From: Bacteroidota bacterium
GTDB lineage: Bacteria > Bacteroidota > Bacteroidia > J057 > JAJTIE01
DNA: 44,329 nucleotides
Assembly (NCBI GenBank): GCA_019638695.1
Contig: JAHBTG010000015.1
Coordinates: 1-44,329 of the forward strand
Reading direction: 5' to 3'
Shown here: positions 7,246 through 16,568 of the stretch, piece after piece
Numbering within the stretch: the stretch's first letter is position 1
Layout of the letters: each line of letters begins with the position of its first letter
The notes under the pieces: generated by a model
The model's database searches: none
What the model was told of the DNA's origin: nothing
Seen by the model: the letters and a program-made list of their open reading frames with translations, nothing else
Translations under genes and position numbers: made by a program

Positions 7246-8280
7246 ATGTCCTCTGCAAATCCTGTACCGGTCATTGCTGCTGAAACACCTGCCAGCCCTT
7301 CATCCGCACGAACCGGCAAAGACCTGATACTGGCCACTAAGCCCTTTGCGCGGGAAATCCGCTGGCGCAGCTGGTTTGCCGTATGCAGTACGCTGGTCCT
7401 TATGACCGGCGGGCTCACTGCGGCCGCCCTCCCCTTACACTGGGCTATCCGGCTGGCAGCCAGTGTGTTCTCCGGCCTTATCATCATCCGGATGTTTATC
7501 ATCTACCATGATCACCAGCATAGCACCATCCTGCAGGAATCTGCCATAGGTAATGTACTGATGAAAGCCTTTGGGGTATTTGTCCTGGCTCCAGCAAGCA
7601 TATGGAAGCGCTCGCATGACTTCCACCACAAGCATAATTCCAAGCTCTACACGGCCAGTATAGGATCCTACCCCATTCTCACACGGGAGAAATTCCTGAG
7701 CGCCACCCGGGCAGAACAAAAAGCCTACCTGCGCACCCGCAGTCCGCTGACCATAGCCCTGGGCTACTACAGCATGTTCCTGGGCGGCATGTGCCTGCGC
7801 AGCTTCCGCAGCAACCCCGGCAACCACTGGGATTCGCTGCTGGCCATTATTCTACATTTTGTAGGGTATGGCGCACTCTACCTGCTGGGAGGATGGCAAA
7901 CCATATTGTTCGCCTGGTTCATCCCGTTCCTCATCGCCACAGCCATAGGGGCTTACCTGTTCTATGTGCAACACAATTTCCCGGAAGTCACCTTCAAAAA
8001 CAAGGAAGAATGGACTTACCATGAAGCAGCTCTGGAGTCCTCCAGCTATATGCGCATGAGCAAGGTCATGCATTTTTTCACCGGCAACATCGGCTATCAC
8101 CACATCCATCACCTGAACGCGCGTATTCCCTTTTATCGCCTGCCGGAAGCCATGCGCGCCATACCAGAGCTGCAAAAGGCCAAAACCACCAGCTGGCACC
8201 CCCGGGATGTGATAGCCTGCCTGCGCCTGAAGGTATGGGATCCGGATAAAGGGCGCATGACGGGCATTCCCGGCGCCTAG
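7246..8280 (+). CDS. Membrane fatty acid desaturase
   Basis: Di-iron acyl desaturase introducing a double bond into membrane acyl chains. The 344-aa product has the three His boxes in order: HDHQH at 88-92, HDFHHKH at 124-130 and HHIHH in the C-terminal third within GNIGYHHIHHLN, separated by hydrophobic spans, including pairs near 45-65 and 70-87 and again before the third box. I use the ATG at 7246; a TTG at 7189 extends the frame but lies in the likely promoter (TTACTTTG at 7184-7191 is a near match to the -7 box). The order of boxes and the NARIPFY segment after box 3 fit acyl-lipid omega desaturases. The lipid substrate and position of desaturation are unknown. Confidence 0.93.
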   Translation: MSSANPVPVIAAETPASPSSARTGKDLILATKPFAREIRWRSWFAVCSTLVLMTGGLTAAALPLHWAIRLAASVFSGLIIIRMFIIYHDHQHSTILQESAIGNVLMKAFGVFVLAPASIWKRSHDFHHKHNSKLYTASIGSYPILTREKFLSATRAEQKAYLRTRSPLTIALGYYSMFLGGMCLRSFRSNPGNHWDSLLAIILHFVGYGALYLLGGWQTILFAWFIPFLIATAIGAYLFYVQHNFPEVTFKNKEEWTYHEAALESSSYMRMSKVMHFFTGNIGYHHIHHLNARIPFYRLPEAMRAIPELQKAKTTSWHPRDVIACLRLKVWDPDKGRMTGIPGA

Positions 8281-8314
8281 GCCACCAGGACAAGACCCGG
8301 AACCGGCAAAAGGC

Positions 8315-8327
8315 GGGGGGGGGGGGG
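8315..8327 (+). repeat. Poly-G tract of 13 bases
   Basis: An uninterrupted run of 13 G lies in the 49-base gap between two convergent stop codons (8280 and 8330). Such tracts slip during replication, but here they change no reading frame; a sequencing length error is also possible. Confidence 0.9.
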
Positions 8328-8329
8328 TC

Positions 8330-9616
8330 CTACAGTAGCGGGTTACGGTGTAAATGTGCTCCCATAAGCGTGCCCCATACCCTTCCAGTCAAAGGCATCC
8401 CTTCATAGGGCGTGAGCCGATAGGGTGAATGAATATCCCCGGGAGCGGGAGCCCACAAAGTCTCCGGCAAAAAGAGGGTGAGCGCTGCCGGCTCGCCCGG
8501 GGCCATCGCCTGCTGGGGAAGGTTAAATAACCGGCGGGGGGCGCTGGTCAAGGCATCCACCAGCTGGTCCAGCGTAGCATGCCCTTGCAATGCCGTCCAT
8601 GCCACCGCAAAAGCAGTCTCCAATGCCGGGGCACCAAAGGTGGCATAGTCAAACTCCAGCCGCTTCTCATCTATGGTAGCCGGTGCATGACCGGTAGCCA
8701 GCACTTCCAGCGTGCCGTCTGCCACCGCGGCCCGCAAGGCCAGGACATCCGCCTGGGTGCGCAGGGGAGGACGCATTTTGAAACGCGTATCAAAATGTGC
8801 CAGCGTATCATCTGTAAGCAGCAGGTACTGGGGAAACGTGGATGCCGTCAGCCGCAGGCCTTCTGCCCTGGCCTGCCGGATCTGTGCCAGGCTCTGCGCA
8901 CTGGAAATAGGGCTCAGGTGCAGGCGCCCGCCGGTATACCGCAGCATCTCCACGCAGGTGGATACCATCAGGACCTCCGCCAGGACGGGGCTGGGCTTAA
9001 GACCCAGGCGGGTAACGGCGGGACTTTCATTGGCGATGCCATTGCCCTCCACCGCGGCATTCAGGGGCATCTGCACCAGCAGGCCATCCGTAAGGGCAAG
9101 GTATTGCAGGGTGCGCATAAACACACCGGCATCCTGGATAGGGTTCAGACCATCGGAAAAAGCCACGGCACCGGCCTGGGAAAGTTCCACCAGCTCTGCC
9201 ATCTCTTTGCCGGCGCAGCTCAGCGTAGCGGCTCCCATAGGGTGCAGCCGCACCCTGAGCGACTGTGCGCGGCTGCGCAAAGCGCGCACTTGCTGGGCAT
9301 TGTCCTGGACGGGCTCTGTTCCGGGCAAGGTAATCACATCCGTAAAGCCACCGGCCAGCGCACTGGCCGCCAGGCTCTCCAGGGTATCGCGCTGTTCATA
9401 CCCGGGATCATTGAGCACACAGTGGGTATCTACCCACCCTGCACTCACATGCAGTCCCGGGTACGAAATGACCTCTTCACCGGGGGCTGCGTGCAGGCTG
9501 CTTGCCGGTTGAATGTCCTGTATATGTCCGTTGAGCACCCTGATATCCACCGCCTGGCGGTGCAAGGCATGCGCCGGTGCGATGAGTTTGACTTGGGAAA
9601 GCAGATAATCGGGCAT
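8330..9616 (-). CDS. Dihydroorotase-like protein, predicted catalytically inactive (PyrC'-type)
   Basis: The 428-aa product matches type I dihydroorotase along its whole length (DPGYE, AFSD, ARLGL-like, LLLTDD, FKMRPPLR, EFDYATFGAPALET), so the amidohydrolase barrel is intact. However the metal site is gone: the family's DxHxHxR reads DTHCVLN (residues 63-69; second His and Arg lost), the HCED position reads QMPL, the CHVS position reads SPIS, the TPHHL position reads FPQYL, and ATDHAP reads ATGHAP (Asp to Gly309). Only the first His and one Asp of FSD remain. Known inactive relatives (PyrC' of Pseudomonas) serve as structural partners of aspartate carbamoyltransferase; that role is inferred here. 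A separate active pyrC is expected elsewhere in the genome. 32 bases downstream of rodA, with its own promoter box. Confidence 0.9.
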   Translation of the reverse strand: MPDYLLSQVKLIAPAHALHRQAVDIRVLNGHIQDIQPASSLHAAPGEEVISYPGLHVSAGWVDTHCVLNDPGYEQRDTLESLAASALAGGFTDVITLPGTEPVQDNAQQVRALRSRAQSLRVRLHPMGAATLSCAGKEMAELVELSQAGAVAFSDGLNPIQDAGVFMRTLQYLALTDGLLVQMPLNAAVEGNGIANESPAVTRLGLKPSPVLAEVLMVSTCVEMLRYTGGRLHLSPISSAQSLAQIRQARAEGLRLTASTFPQYLLLTDDTLAHFDTRFKMRPPLRTQADVLALRAAVADGTLEVLATGHAPATIDEKRLEFDYATFGAPALETAFAVAWTALQGHATLDQLVDALTSAPRRLFNLPQQAMAPGEPAALTLFLPETLWAPAPGDIHSPYRLTPYEGMPLTGRVWGTLMGAHLHRNPLL

Positions 9617-9633
9617 GGCAAGAGAATACTGGC

Positions 9634-9641
9634 CAAAAATA
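9634..9641 (-). promoter_or_regulatory. -7 promoter box of the dihydroorotase-like gene
   Basis: TATTTTTG on the minus strand, in the short gap after rodA; the predicted leader is about 13 bases. Confidence 0.5.
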
Positions 9642-9648
9642 CAAAAAG

Positions 9649-10974
9649 CTAGTAGCTATCCGGGGCCAGAATATTCACACGGTTAGCATAGAAGTTGAGC
9701 ATCAGGAACACCATGATGGTAAAGGATATGAGGCTGGAACCGCCATAACTGAAGAAAGGCAGCGGAATGCCTATAACGGGCGCCAGGCCAATGGTCATGG
9801 CCACATTCACCAGCACATGGAAGAACAGGATGGAAACCACGGAATAACCAAAAATGCGGGCAAAACGCGATTTACTGCTCTCTGCCAGGTAAGTAAGCTG
9901 GTAGAGCAGGACAAAGAAAAGGACCAGAATAAGCGTAGTGCCTACCCAGCCAAATTCTTCGCCGGGGGTGCAAAAGATAAAATCCGTGTGCTGCTGCGGC
10001 ACAAAGTTATACTTGGTCTGGGTGCCATTCATAAAACCCTTGCCCCAGAACCCTCCGCTGCCGATGGCGATCTTGCTCTGCGTAGTGTTCCAGTTCACCC
10101 CCGTCGGGTCTATCTCCGGATTAAAAAGCGCCTGAATGCGCTGCTGCTGGTGGGGTTTGAGCTGGGCAATCACCAGGTTCACACTCAGGGACCACACACA
10201 CAGCAAACCGGAGATAAGCAGGGGGCCCAGGGTATTCTTGCCCCGTATGTTCAGGTACAGTCCTATGCGGGCCAGGAAGCGGGCAATGGATTTGCGCAGG
10301 TAATAAATGAGCGTAAGCCCCAGGATAATACTGACCACCACATAAATGGACAAGCCGGCAATGACCATAACCGCCAAAGCCACCAGCGCCATGAGCAAGA
10401 GGAAAATGGCAACGGACATGCCTTCCCGCAGGAACATAAAGACAAATGAGCCAAAGACCAGCGCAGTGCCGGTATCTTTTTGCAGGAGCACAATAATGAC
10501 CGGCACCAGGATAATGGCCAGCAGGCCCAGGCGGTCCCGACCGCTGGAGAGGCTGAAATTATGCCGGGACATAAACTTGGCCAGCACCAGGCAAGTGCCC
10601 AACTTGGCAAATTCAGAGGGCTGTATGCCCACCCCGCCCACGCTGAACCAGGCACGGGCACCGTTAATGTCCTTGCCTACGAACAATACCAGGATGCAGA
10701 GCACCAGCGCCAGGCCATATGCCCCCCAGGCGACGAACTGCACCAGTTTGAGATCTACGGTGAGCGTAACAAAACAGAGTATTCCGCACAAGACAATGAA
10801 CAGGAACTGCTTACCCTGGGGTTTGTCAAAATTAACCAGGTCTGCCCAGAAACCTTCTTGCGTGGCGCCGCTGGCAGCATAGATATTCAACCAGCCAAAA
10901 AGGACAAAAACCACATAAATGCCTACTGTAATCCAGTCCAGCTTAAGCTCAGAGCGAAGGGAGGTTGCCACCAT
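9649..10974 (-). CDS. rodA: Rod-shape peptidoglycan glycosyltransferase RodA
   Basis: SEDS-family lipid II polymerase of the elongasome, in the cytoplasmic membrane, partner of PBP2. The 441-aa product has about ten hydrophobic segments and family landmarks: GVGIQPSEFAKLG, LLQKDTGTALVF (with the Asp of the active site region), LKPHQQQRI, GSGGFWGKGF, FVPQQHTDFIF, GEEFGWVG and GIPLPFFSYGGSS near the end. It is longer than the Escherichia coli protein because of an extra loop/membrane segment around residues 200-260, which is normal in Bacteroidota. The usual neighbours mreBCD and mrdA are not in this window. The start is ATG 10974; a -7 box abuts it, so translation could even begin at the second codon, GTG. 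Confidence 0.95.
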   Translation of the reverse strand: MVATSLRSELKLDWITVGIYVVFVLFGWLNIYAASGATQEGFWADLVNFDKPQGKQFLFIVLCGILCFVTLTVDLKLVQFVAWGAYGLALVLCILVLFVGKDINGARAWFSVGGVGIQPSEFAKLGTCLVLAKFMSRHNFSLSSGRDRLGLLAIILVPVIIVLLQKDTGTALVFGSFVFMFLREGMSVAIFLLLMALVALAVMVIAGLSIYVVVSIILGLTLIYYLRKSIARFLARIGLYLNIRGKNTLGPLLISGLLCVWSLSVNLVIAQLKPHQQQRIQALFNPEIDPTGVNWNTTQSKIAIGSGGFWGKGFMNGTQTKYNFVPQQHTDFIFCTPGEEFGWVGTTLILVLFFVLLYQLTYLAESSKSRFARIFGYSVVSILFFHVLVNVAMTIGLAPVIGIPLPFFSYGGSSLISFTIMVFLMLNFYANRVNILAPDSY

Positions 10975-10975
10975 C

Positions 10976-10983
10976 CAAAGTTA
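10976..10983 (-). promoter_or_regulatory. -7 promoter box directly before rodA
   Basis: TAACTTTG on the minus strand ends one base before the rodA ATG. If active, the transcript begins at or just inside the start codon. Confidence 0.45.
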
Positions 10984-11017
10984 GGCAATGAAGCAATACC
11001 CCTGCTGGTCTTTGCGC

Positions 11018-14000
11018 TTATCTCACCAGGGTAACCCCGCCATTGGCAGAGACCTTTTTGCCCTGGCTGTCCAGTCCTTCATACAGCCACACATAAACGC
11101 CTTCGGGCACATCTTCCCCGGTTTCATCCCGCCCGTCCCAGGCAACGGATTCTCCCGTAGCCGCCAGGCTGCGCACCAGGGTACCCCAGCGGCTATAGAT
11201 ACGCAGGGTACTGCTGACGATGTTTTTGCCGTAGATCAGGAAGTCATCATTCAGTCCGTCATTATTGGGGCTGAAGGCCGAAGGATAGGCCAGGGAAGGC
11301 CTGGAAGAGAATTCCACCTGGCGGCTGATCACATCCGTACACCCGCGGTCCGTGGTGGCCCGCAGGGTAACCGTATAGACGCCTTCCCGTGGAAAGGTCA
11401 CATTAATGGTCTCCGTGGCGGCCCCCGATACCAGGTTGGGAGACACCTCCCAGCGCAGGGTCTGGTAGCCGCTGGAAGTATTGGTAAAGGTCAGCAGGCC
11501 CGTGCTCTCGATATCCAGCGGGTGGCTGATATCCACAGAGGACAGGAAGTTAGCCTGCGGATTGGGCCACACATTTACATTGAGCACATGCCGCAGGGTG
11601 CAGCCGGCACCTCCGCCCTGGCGCCGGGCAATGATGGTCAGCTGGTCGGTCACCGGGGCACCGGTGGGGTAATTTATCTGCTGCACATTGGTGCCCAGGT
11701 TCCCAAATCGGTTACTGATCCAGCTGGCTTCTATACCATCCGGCAAACGGGGGCTAAAGGGCTGGCCCACACACAGGTTTACCGGAGAGGGCGGCAGCGT
11801 GGAGGAAATATCCGCCAGGGTCACCCCGCTTTGCACCGTGATCACCTTGGTCTTGGGACCGGAGATGCCCAAAGGCGTGGTAGCATCGAAATGGATGGTA
11901 TAGGTGCCCGGTTCATGGAACTGCAGCCGGATACCCTGTGAGTTTTGCTCAACAATGGTAAAGGCACCGGGGGTGTTGGGCGTAATGGCGTAATTAACCA
12001 CAGCAATGGGCCCCAGTGAAGGCGTAATGCGCTGAAAAGACTCCGCTTCCTCACACAGGCTGGCGCTCCCGCTCAGGGTAATGGCCGCAGGGTTACCACC
12101 CACGATCACATCATAAGCCGGGTAGAAGGGCCCGGAACAGGCAGGGTCATTACTGAGGGCACGCACCTCTATGGCAAATGTACCCACCGTAAGCCCCGGC
12201 GTGCTGCTGAGCAGCAGGTTATCCGATTCCGCACCGGGAATGATTTGTCCGCCAAAGCGCCACTGGAACTTGCGCCCGTATTCATAGGTGATGTTCGAAT
12301 TGGCATAATCGATCTCCACATAGTATTGCTTGGGACTGTTGCAGGAGCAGATGATGCGGTCGTCCACAGTGGGATTGGGGATCTCGTCAAAGGTTACCGG
12401 GTCCCGCATGATCAGGCGGATGACCCCGGTGGATACCGTATTGAGTGTAAAGCGAATAATATTACCCTTCTTCACCCCATTGGGGAAGCTGGGATGATAC
12501 GCCTCTATGCGGGCATAATAAAAGAATATGGTTTCATCAAAAGGAGTGGGCGGCCGGTACCCCTGGGCAAACATGGAATTATAATTACCCGGGGGAAACG
12601 AGAAGGTAAAAGTACCGGAAGAATCCTGGGTCACCAGGATGTCCGGAAACCCGCCGGGATTGGGCAGGTTATCCAATACGCCATCTATGGGGAACTGGTC
12701 GCGCGTTTGCAGCAGCTTCAGCTTGATCTGCGTGCCCACAGGATAAGTGCGCACGGTACTGTCGGAAAAGGTTACGGAATGCGTACTGGGCGCATTCGTG
12801 GGGATACAGGCCGTGAAATCCCGTCCGCCGTTGGTGAGGATATCTGCACGGCGAATACAGAACGGGCCGGCAGGCACCATATTCACCGCCTGTGCCGGGC
12901 GGGTGGGCCGGATGCGTACATAATAACCGCAGCCGGGAGGAATATCCGGCGTACCCGGACTGGAGTCTACTTTTCCGCCCACACTGCCCGACGGCGGAGA
13001 AGGAGGATAGGCAGCATTGTCCTGGGTACGGCCCAGTATCCAGGGGTCGGAAAAATCGCCCAGGGTATCGCTCAGTTCAATGATGTACTCATTGGTGGCG
13101 CCGTAGCTGCCCGTAGAACGGAAGTTGACATCTATAATGCTGCTGAGCGCGACTGAATCTTCATAGGCCACAATAGGCAAAGCGGTCTCCACCAGGTTCG
13201 GACACACTATGATATTGATGCTGTTGCTGGCAGGGCTATTGGCCGTAAAGAAGCCATTGTCATACACCACACGTACAGACCGGCTACCGAGCAGGTTATC
13301 GGGCAGGTCTACAAAGAAGAACTCGTCTCGCTCCACACCGTCTCCATTGCTGGTATAACCGGCATAACTTTCCAGGATCACCGGCGGAGAAGGGAACGTA
13401 CCGCTGGCCGTACTCAGCTCCAGCTGGATGATGCCGTCGCACAGGGGGACCGAAGAAGACACTTTCACCCGGTTGAGTTCGCCTTCCTGGCACACATTGT
13501 CTGTGGGGTCTATGCGGGCCGTCAGCACCTGGGGAATAAAGGACGGGTTCAGCTCTCCGCTGACAATGACATCATCTATGGCAAAGGGTATGGTGGGCGC
13601 GCCGCCGGTGGCATTCACCCAGCGAAAAGCAAACCGCAGGCGGGATTTGTCTGCAAACTCGGGCATACGCACCGTCTCCTGCCGCCAGCCGGACTGGCTG
13701 TTGTATTGCGTGCGGCCGTCGGTACTGGTAGTAGGCAACCAGGAACTGCCGCCGTCCGTGCTGTACAGGACCTCTCCATAGGCATTGGCATTGCCCTCGC
13801 TCACCCAGAAGAAGGTGAGCGTCACATTCACCAAGTGGTGGGTGCAGAAATCCCGGTTGATCACCAGCTGGTGCTGGGAAGCGCTGGCCGGGTCAAATGC
13901 AGTATTGGACACAGGCAGGGTGGTATTGCCCACGTGCCAGTAACCCATATTAGGATCCGCTATCGTACCTCCCGTGGCCAGCGCCTGACTCGGCGTGTTG

Positions 14001-14215
14001 GGGTACGTACCATTCCCGGTATAGCTACTGTTCCATAACCAGGAATTATTACCGGAGCCTCCGGCAGCTACCTGGCCCACACCCGCAGACGCATTAAAAT
14101 TCTGAAAGAAGAGTATAAACTGCGCTTGTACCGGACCAGCACCAAGCAGTATAGCCCATAGAATAAGTTGACGTAGCCGCATTAAGAAATACATTCTTTT
14201 TGAATACCATTTCAT
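11018..14215 (-). CDS. Large T9SS type B cargo protein with PKD-like domain
   Basis: 1065 residues, exported and surface-attached by the type IX secretion system. A signal peptide follows one of three possible Met (14215, 14194, 14182; the last, MRLRQLILW, gives the most normal length) and ends near PVQAQ. After it come a lectin/jelly-roll-like beta region (about residues 40-220, with FAIDDVIVSG typical of MAM-like or choice-of-anchor domains), several Ig-like beta domains, a PKD-like domain about 900-970 (FTNTSSGYQTLRWEV ... VTLRATTDRGC) and the gliding-motility-associated C-terminal domain in the last 87 residues (SAFSPNNDGLNDDF, IYSRWG, WDGRDETG, PEGVYVW). Function beyond adhesion or matrix building cannot be told. 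Divergent from another type B protein. Confidence 0.93.
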   Translation of the reverse strand: MKWYSKRMYFLMRLRQLILWAILLGAGPVQAQFILFFQNFNASAGVGQVAAGGSGNNSWLWNSSYTGNGTYPNTPSQALATGGTIADPNMGYWHVGNTTLPVSNTAFDPASASQHQLVINRDFCTHHLVNVTLTFFWVSEGNANAYGEVLYSTDGGSSWLPTTSTDGRTQYNSQSGWRQETVRMPEFADKSRLRFAFRWVNATGGAPTIPFAIDDVIVSGELNPSFIPQVLTARIDPTDNVCQEGELNRVKVSSSVPLCDGIIQLELSTASGTFPSPPVILESYAGYTSNGDGVERDEFFFVDLPDNLLGSRSVRVVYDNGFFTANSPASNSINIIVCPNLVETALPIVAYEDSVALSSIIDVNFRSTGSYGATNEYIIELSDTLGDFSDPWILGRTQDNAAYPPSPPSGSVGGKVDSSPGTPDIPPGCGYYVRIRPTRPAQAVNMVPAGPFCIRRADILTNGGRDFTACIPTNAPSTHSVTFSDSTVRTYPVGTQIKLKLLQTRDQFPIDGVLDNLPNPGGFPDILVTQDSSGTFTFSFPPGNYNSMFAQGYRPPTPFDETIFFYYARIEAYHPSFPNGVKKGNIIRFTLNTVSTGVIRLIMRDPVTFDEIPNPTVDDRIICSCNSPKQYYVEIDYANSNITYEYGRKFQWRFGGQIIPGAESDNLLLSSTPGLTVGTFAIEVRALSNDPACSGPFYPAYDVIVGGNPAAITLSGSASLCEEAESFQRITPSLGPIAVVNYAITPNTPGAFTIVEQNSQGIRLQFHEPGTYTIHFDATTPLGISGPKTKVITVQSGVTLADISSTLPPSPVNLCVGQPFSPRLPDGIEASWISNRFGNLGTNVQQINYPTGAPVTDQLTIIARRQGGGAGCTLRHVLNVNVWPNPQANFLSSVDISHPLDIESTGLLTFTNTSSGYQTLRWEVSPNLVSGAATETINVTFPREGVYTVTLRATTDRGCTDVISRQVEFSSRPSLAYPSAFSPNNDGLNDDFLIYGKNIVSSTLRIYSRWGTLVRSLAATGESVAWDGRDETGEDVPEGVYVWLYEGLDSQGKKVSANGGVTLVR

Positions 14216-14317
14216 TCACAAATAAACGGAAAACCACGTATGATTGGTTAGTTAACGCCTGATGTGCAAAATATGCCTGCTCAACAGCCCACCTGGAAAT
14301 ATTTCGTTTGTGATTTC

Positions 14318-14325
14318 TAACTTTG
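14318..14325 (+). promoter_or_regulatory. -7 promoter box of the 742-aa T9SS protein
   Basis: TAACTTTG (extended TAACTTTGCAG) ends 5 bases before ATG 14331, predicting a leaderless mRNA. The box lies inside the longer frame opened at 14262, which supports the ATG at 14331 as the real start. Confidence 0.6.
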
Positions 14326-14330
14326 CAGTA

Positions 14331-16559
14331 ATGTTCAAGAAAACTATACTTCCTCTCTGGCTGCTACTGTCTCTGGTTGCCACACCTGCGATATCGCAAA
14401 ACTACTTTACCCAGGGTACAGACTTCTGGGTAAGCTTTATGCGCAACTTCCAGCCGACCAACTCCATTTATAACATCGTAATTGCCAATAGCCAGAGCGG
14501 TACCGTCACCGGTATGATACGCAACCGCAGGCAAGGGGTGGAGATTCCCTTCTCGGTCAATGCCAACAGCAGCGTTACCGTGAATATAGACCGGGCTATA
14601 GTGGAGAACCTGGTCAGCGGGAATATACGGGACCACGGCCTGCAGGTGACCAGCAGTGCCCCGGTGAACGTCTATGCGTTCCACTTTGACCTGAACGGCT
14701 CCTCCGACGCCGCTATTGTATTGCCCTACCCCACCCTGGGAGACGATTACACCATAGTCACCTACTCGGAACGGGATCTGGCGCCGAACAACCAGATGGA
14801 ATCGGCATTCCTGATCGTAGCAACCGAAGATGAAACCACGGTGGAGATCACGCCCAGTACGCCCCTCTCCGGCGTAACGGGCAGCACAGCAGGCGTGCCC
14901 TTTACCGTAGAATTGCAGGAAGGCCAGAGCGTCATGTACAATTCGTTCGGCACCAGCACCACCCAGGTCAATGACGTTACCGGCACCCGCGTGCGGGTAG
15001 TGGGCGGCTGCAAAAGCGTAGCCGTATTCGGCGGCCACCATGCCAGCACCGCCGGAGGCAACTGCTCTGCCATTACACCCACGGCAGACCACCTCTTTGC
15101 CCAGATTACCCCCACCGCCACCTGGGGCAGGGATTACCTGCTGCCCGTGCTGGCAGAGAGCCCCCAGACCATGTTTCGCATCTATGCCCCCACGGCAGGC
15201 ACGGTAGTGACCATAGACAATATCGCTCATACTTTCCCGCGGCCGAATGGCAGCAGCATACTGGACACTACCCTGGAAAACTTCACGGCCCTGAACCCCA
15301 GCGGCGTTTACTGGCTAAGTTCCACTCAACCGGTGGGAGTATGCCAGGTGGGCATGGGCGCCAACTGCACCGGCATTCCCGTGACAGACCCCTTCCTGGT
15401 CTTTCTGGCGCCCACGGATGCCATGCTGGCCACCACCACACAGGTATATGTGCCGGCAGACCCCAGTGTGGCCACTGCCCGCAATTACATGACGGTCATT
15501 GTCCGCGAAGCGGAAACAGGCAACGTGCAGCTCGACGGCCTGGGGCTGGCCGGATGGCAGCCCGTATTAGAATTCTACCCGGGCGGCCCTTCCACGGGAT
15601 ATGCCGCAGGTACGATCGACCTCACTATCGCTACGCAAACCCTCACGAGTTCGGGCATGCTGGCTTATGCCTATGGGTATGGCGTAACCCCTCCCGGCGG
15701 CGGCGCCCCTCAGAATAGCTTTGGCTACCTGCTGGCCGGTGGTTTTGCCACCATTCCCCCCGTGCGCTTGCAGCTTACCGGCGCACAGGATATCAGCTGC
15801 TTCGGAAGAAATGACGGCGAGCTCACCGTTGAGGTGGAATATGGCCGGGCACCCTATACCCTCACCCTGGACTCCATAGACGGCACCAACTTCATTACCC
15901 TGCGCACGGAAGCACTGGCCGCTGCGGGCAGCTTCACCTTTACCGGCCTGTACTCCGGCAACTACCGCATCCTCCTGCAGGATGACCTGCTGTGCAGCAA
16001 GGAAACGGAACAGTTCCTGGCTCAGCCGGAACGGATCCGCCCCGGAGGCGACGCCCACCCGAATAACCGGATAGAACACTGCCGTTCGGAGCGCACCTTC
16101 ACGCTGCCGGACGCCCGCCCGGCAGGCGGCACCTGGAGCGGCACGGGTGTAGTGCCCGGCACCAACCAGTTTTCCTTTGACCTGCTGGCACAGGCAGGCG
16201 GCGGCAGCCTCAGCACGCTATACCTGCGCTATTCACTGGGCGTAGATTGCCGAGACAGCGTGTTGCTGACCATCCTGGAAGACTGTGAACAACTGAGCAT
16301 CCCCAATGTATTTACACCCAATGGAGACGGGTATAACGACACCTGGTATCCGCGCATGGCAGAAACCCGGGAGTACAAACTCATCGTTTATAGCCGTTAT
16401 GGCCATGAGGTGTTCCAGACCAACAATCCCATAGAAGTATGGAGAGGCGAGGCCAAAGGCTCGGAAGCGCCTCCGGGTGTGTATTTCTATACGCTGGAAG
16501 GCGTATTCCTGTCCAATATCGAATTCAAGCGAACGGGCACCGTCACCCTGTTGCGTTAA
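14331..16559 (+). CDS. T9SS type B cargo protein with IgGFc-binding-like N-terminal region
   Basis: 742 residues from ATG 14331: signal peptide MFKKTILPLWLLL...AISQ, then a region starting TQGTDFWVSFM with repeated beta elements (VNVYAFHFD, DDYTIVTYSE, VAVFGGHHAS, DYLLPVLAES) that resembles the IgGFc-binding N-terminal domain found in Bacteroidota surface proteins. A short SprB-like repeat segment (ISCFGRNDGELTVEVEYGRA, about residue 485) follows, and the last 87 residues are the gliding-motility C-terminal domain (VFTPNGDGYNDTW, VYSRYGHEVF, PPGVYFYTL). It should be displayed on the cell surface. The next gene starts 9 bases downstream on the same strand. Confidence 0.93.
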   Translation: MFKKTILPLWLLLSLVATPAISQNYFTQGTDFWVSFMRNFQPTNSIYNIVIANSQSGTVTGMIRNRRQGVEIPFSVNANSSVTVNIDRAIVENLVSGNIRDHGLQVTSSAPVNVYAFHFDLNGSSDAAIVLPYPTLGDDYTIVTYSERDLAPNNQMESAFLIVATEDETTVEITPSTPLSGVTGSTAGVPFTVELQEGQSVMYNSFGTSTTQVNDVTGTRVRVVGGCKSVAVFGGHHASTAGGNCSAITPTADHLFAQITPTATWGRDYLLPVLAESPQTMFRIYAPTAGTVVTIDNIAHTFPRPNGSSILDTTLENFTALNPSGVYWLSSTQPVGVCQVGMGANCTGIPVTDPFLVFLAPTDAMLATTTQVYVPADPSVATARNYMTVIVREAETGNVQLDGLGLAGWQPVLEFYPGGPSTGYAAGTIDLTIATQTLTSSGMLAYAYGYGVTPPGGGAPQNSFGYLLAGGFATIPPVRLQLTGAQDISCFGRNDGELTVEVEYGRAPYTLTLDSIDGTNFITLRTEALAAAGSFTFTGLYSGNYRILLQDDLLCSKETEQFLAQPERIRPGGDAHPNNRIEHCRSERTFTLPDARPAGGTWSGTGVVPGTNQFSFDLLAQAGGGSLSTLYLRYSLGVDCRDSVLLTILEDCEQLSIPNVFTPNGDGYNDTWYPRMAETREYKLIVYSRYGHEVFQTNNPIEVWRGEAKGSEAPPGVYFYTLEGVFLSNIEFKRTGTVTLLR

Positions 16560-16568
16560 CCATGCCCC

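Noticed and set aside
8579-9652. A 357-codon plus-strand frame opposite the dihydroorotase-like gene
   Set aside because: Composition is Gln/His/Gly/Arg-rich without motifs, while the minus strand matches the dihydroorotase fold over its full length.
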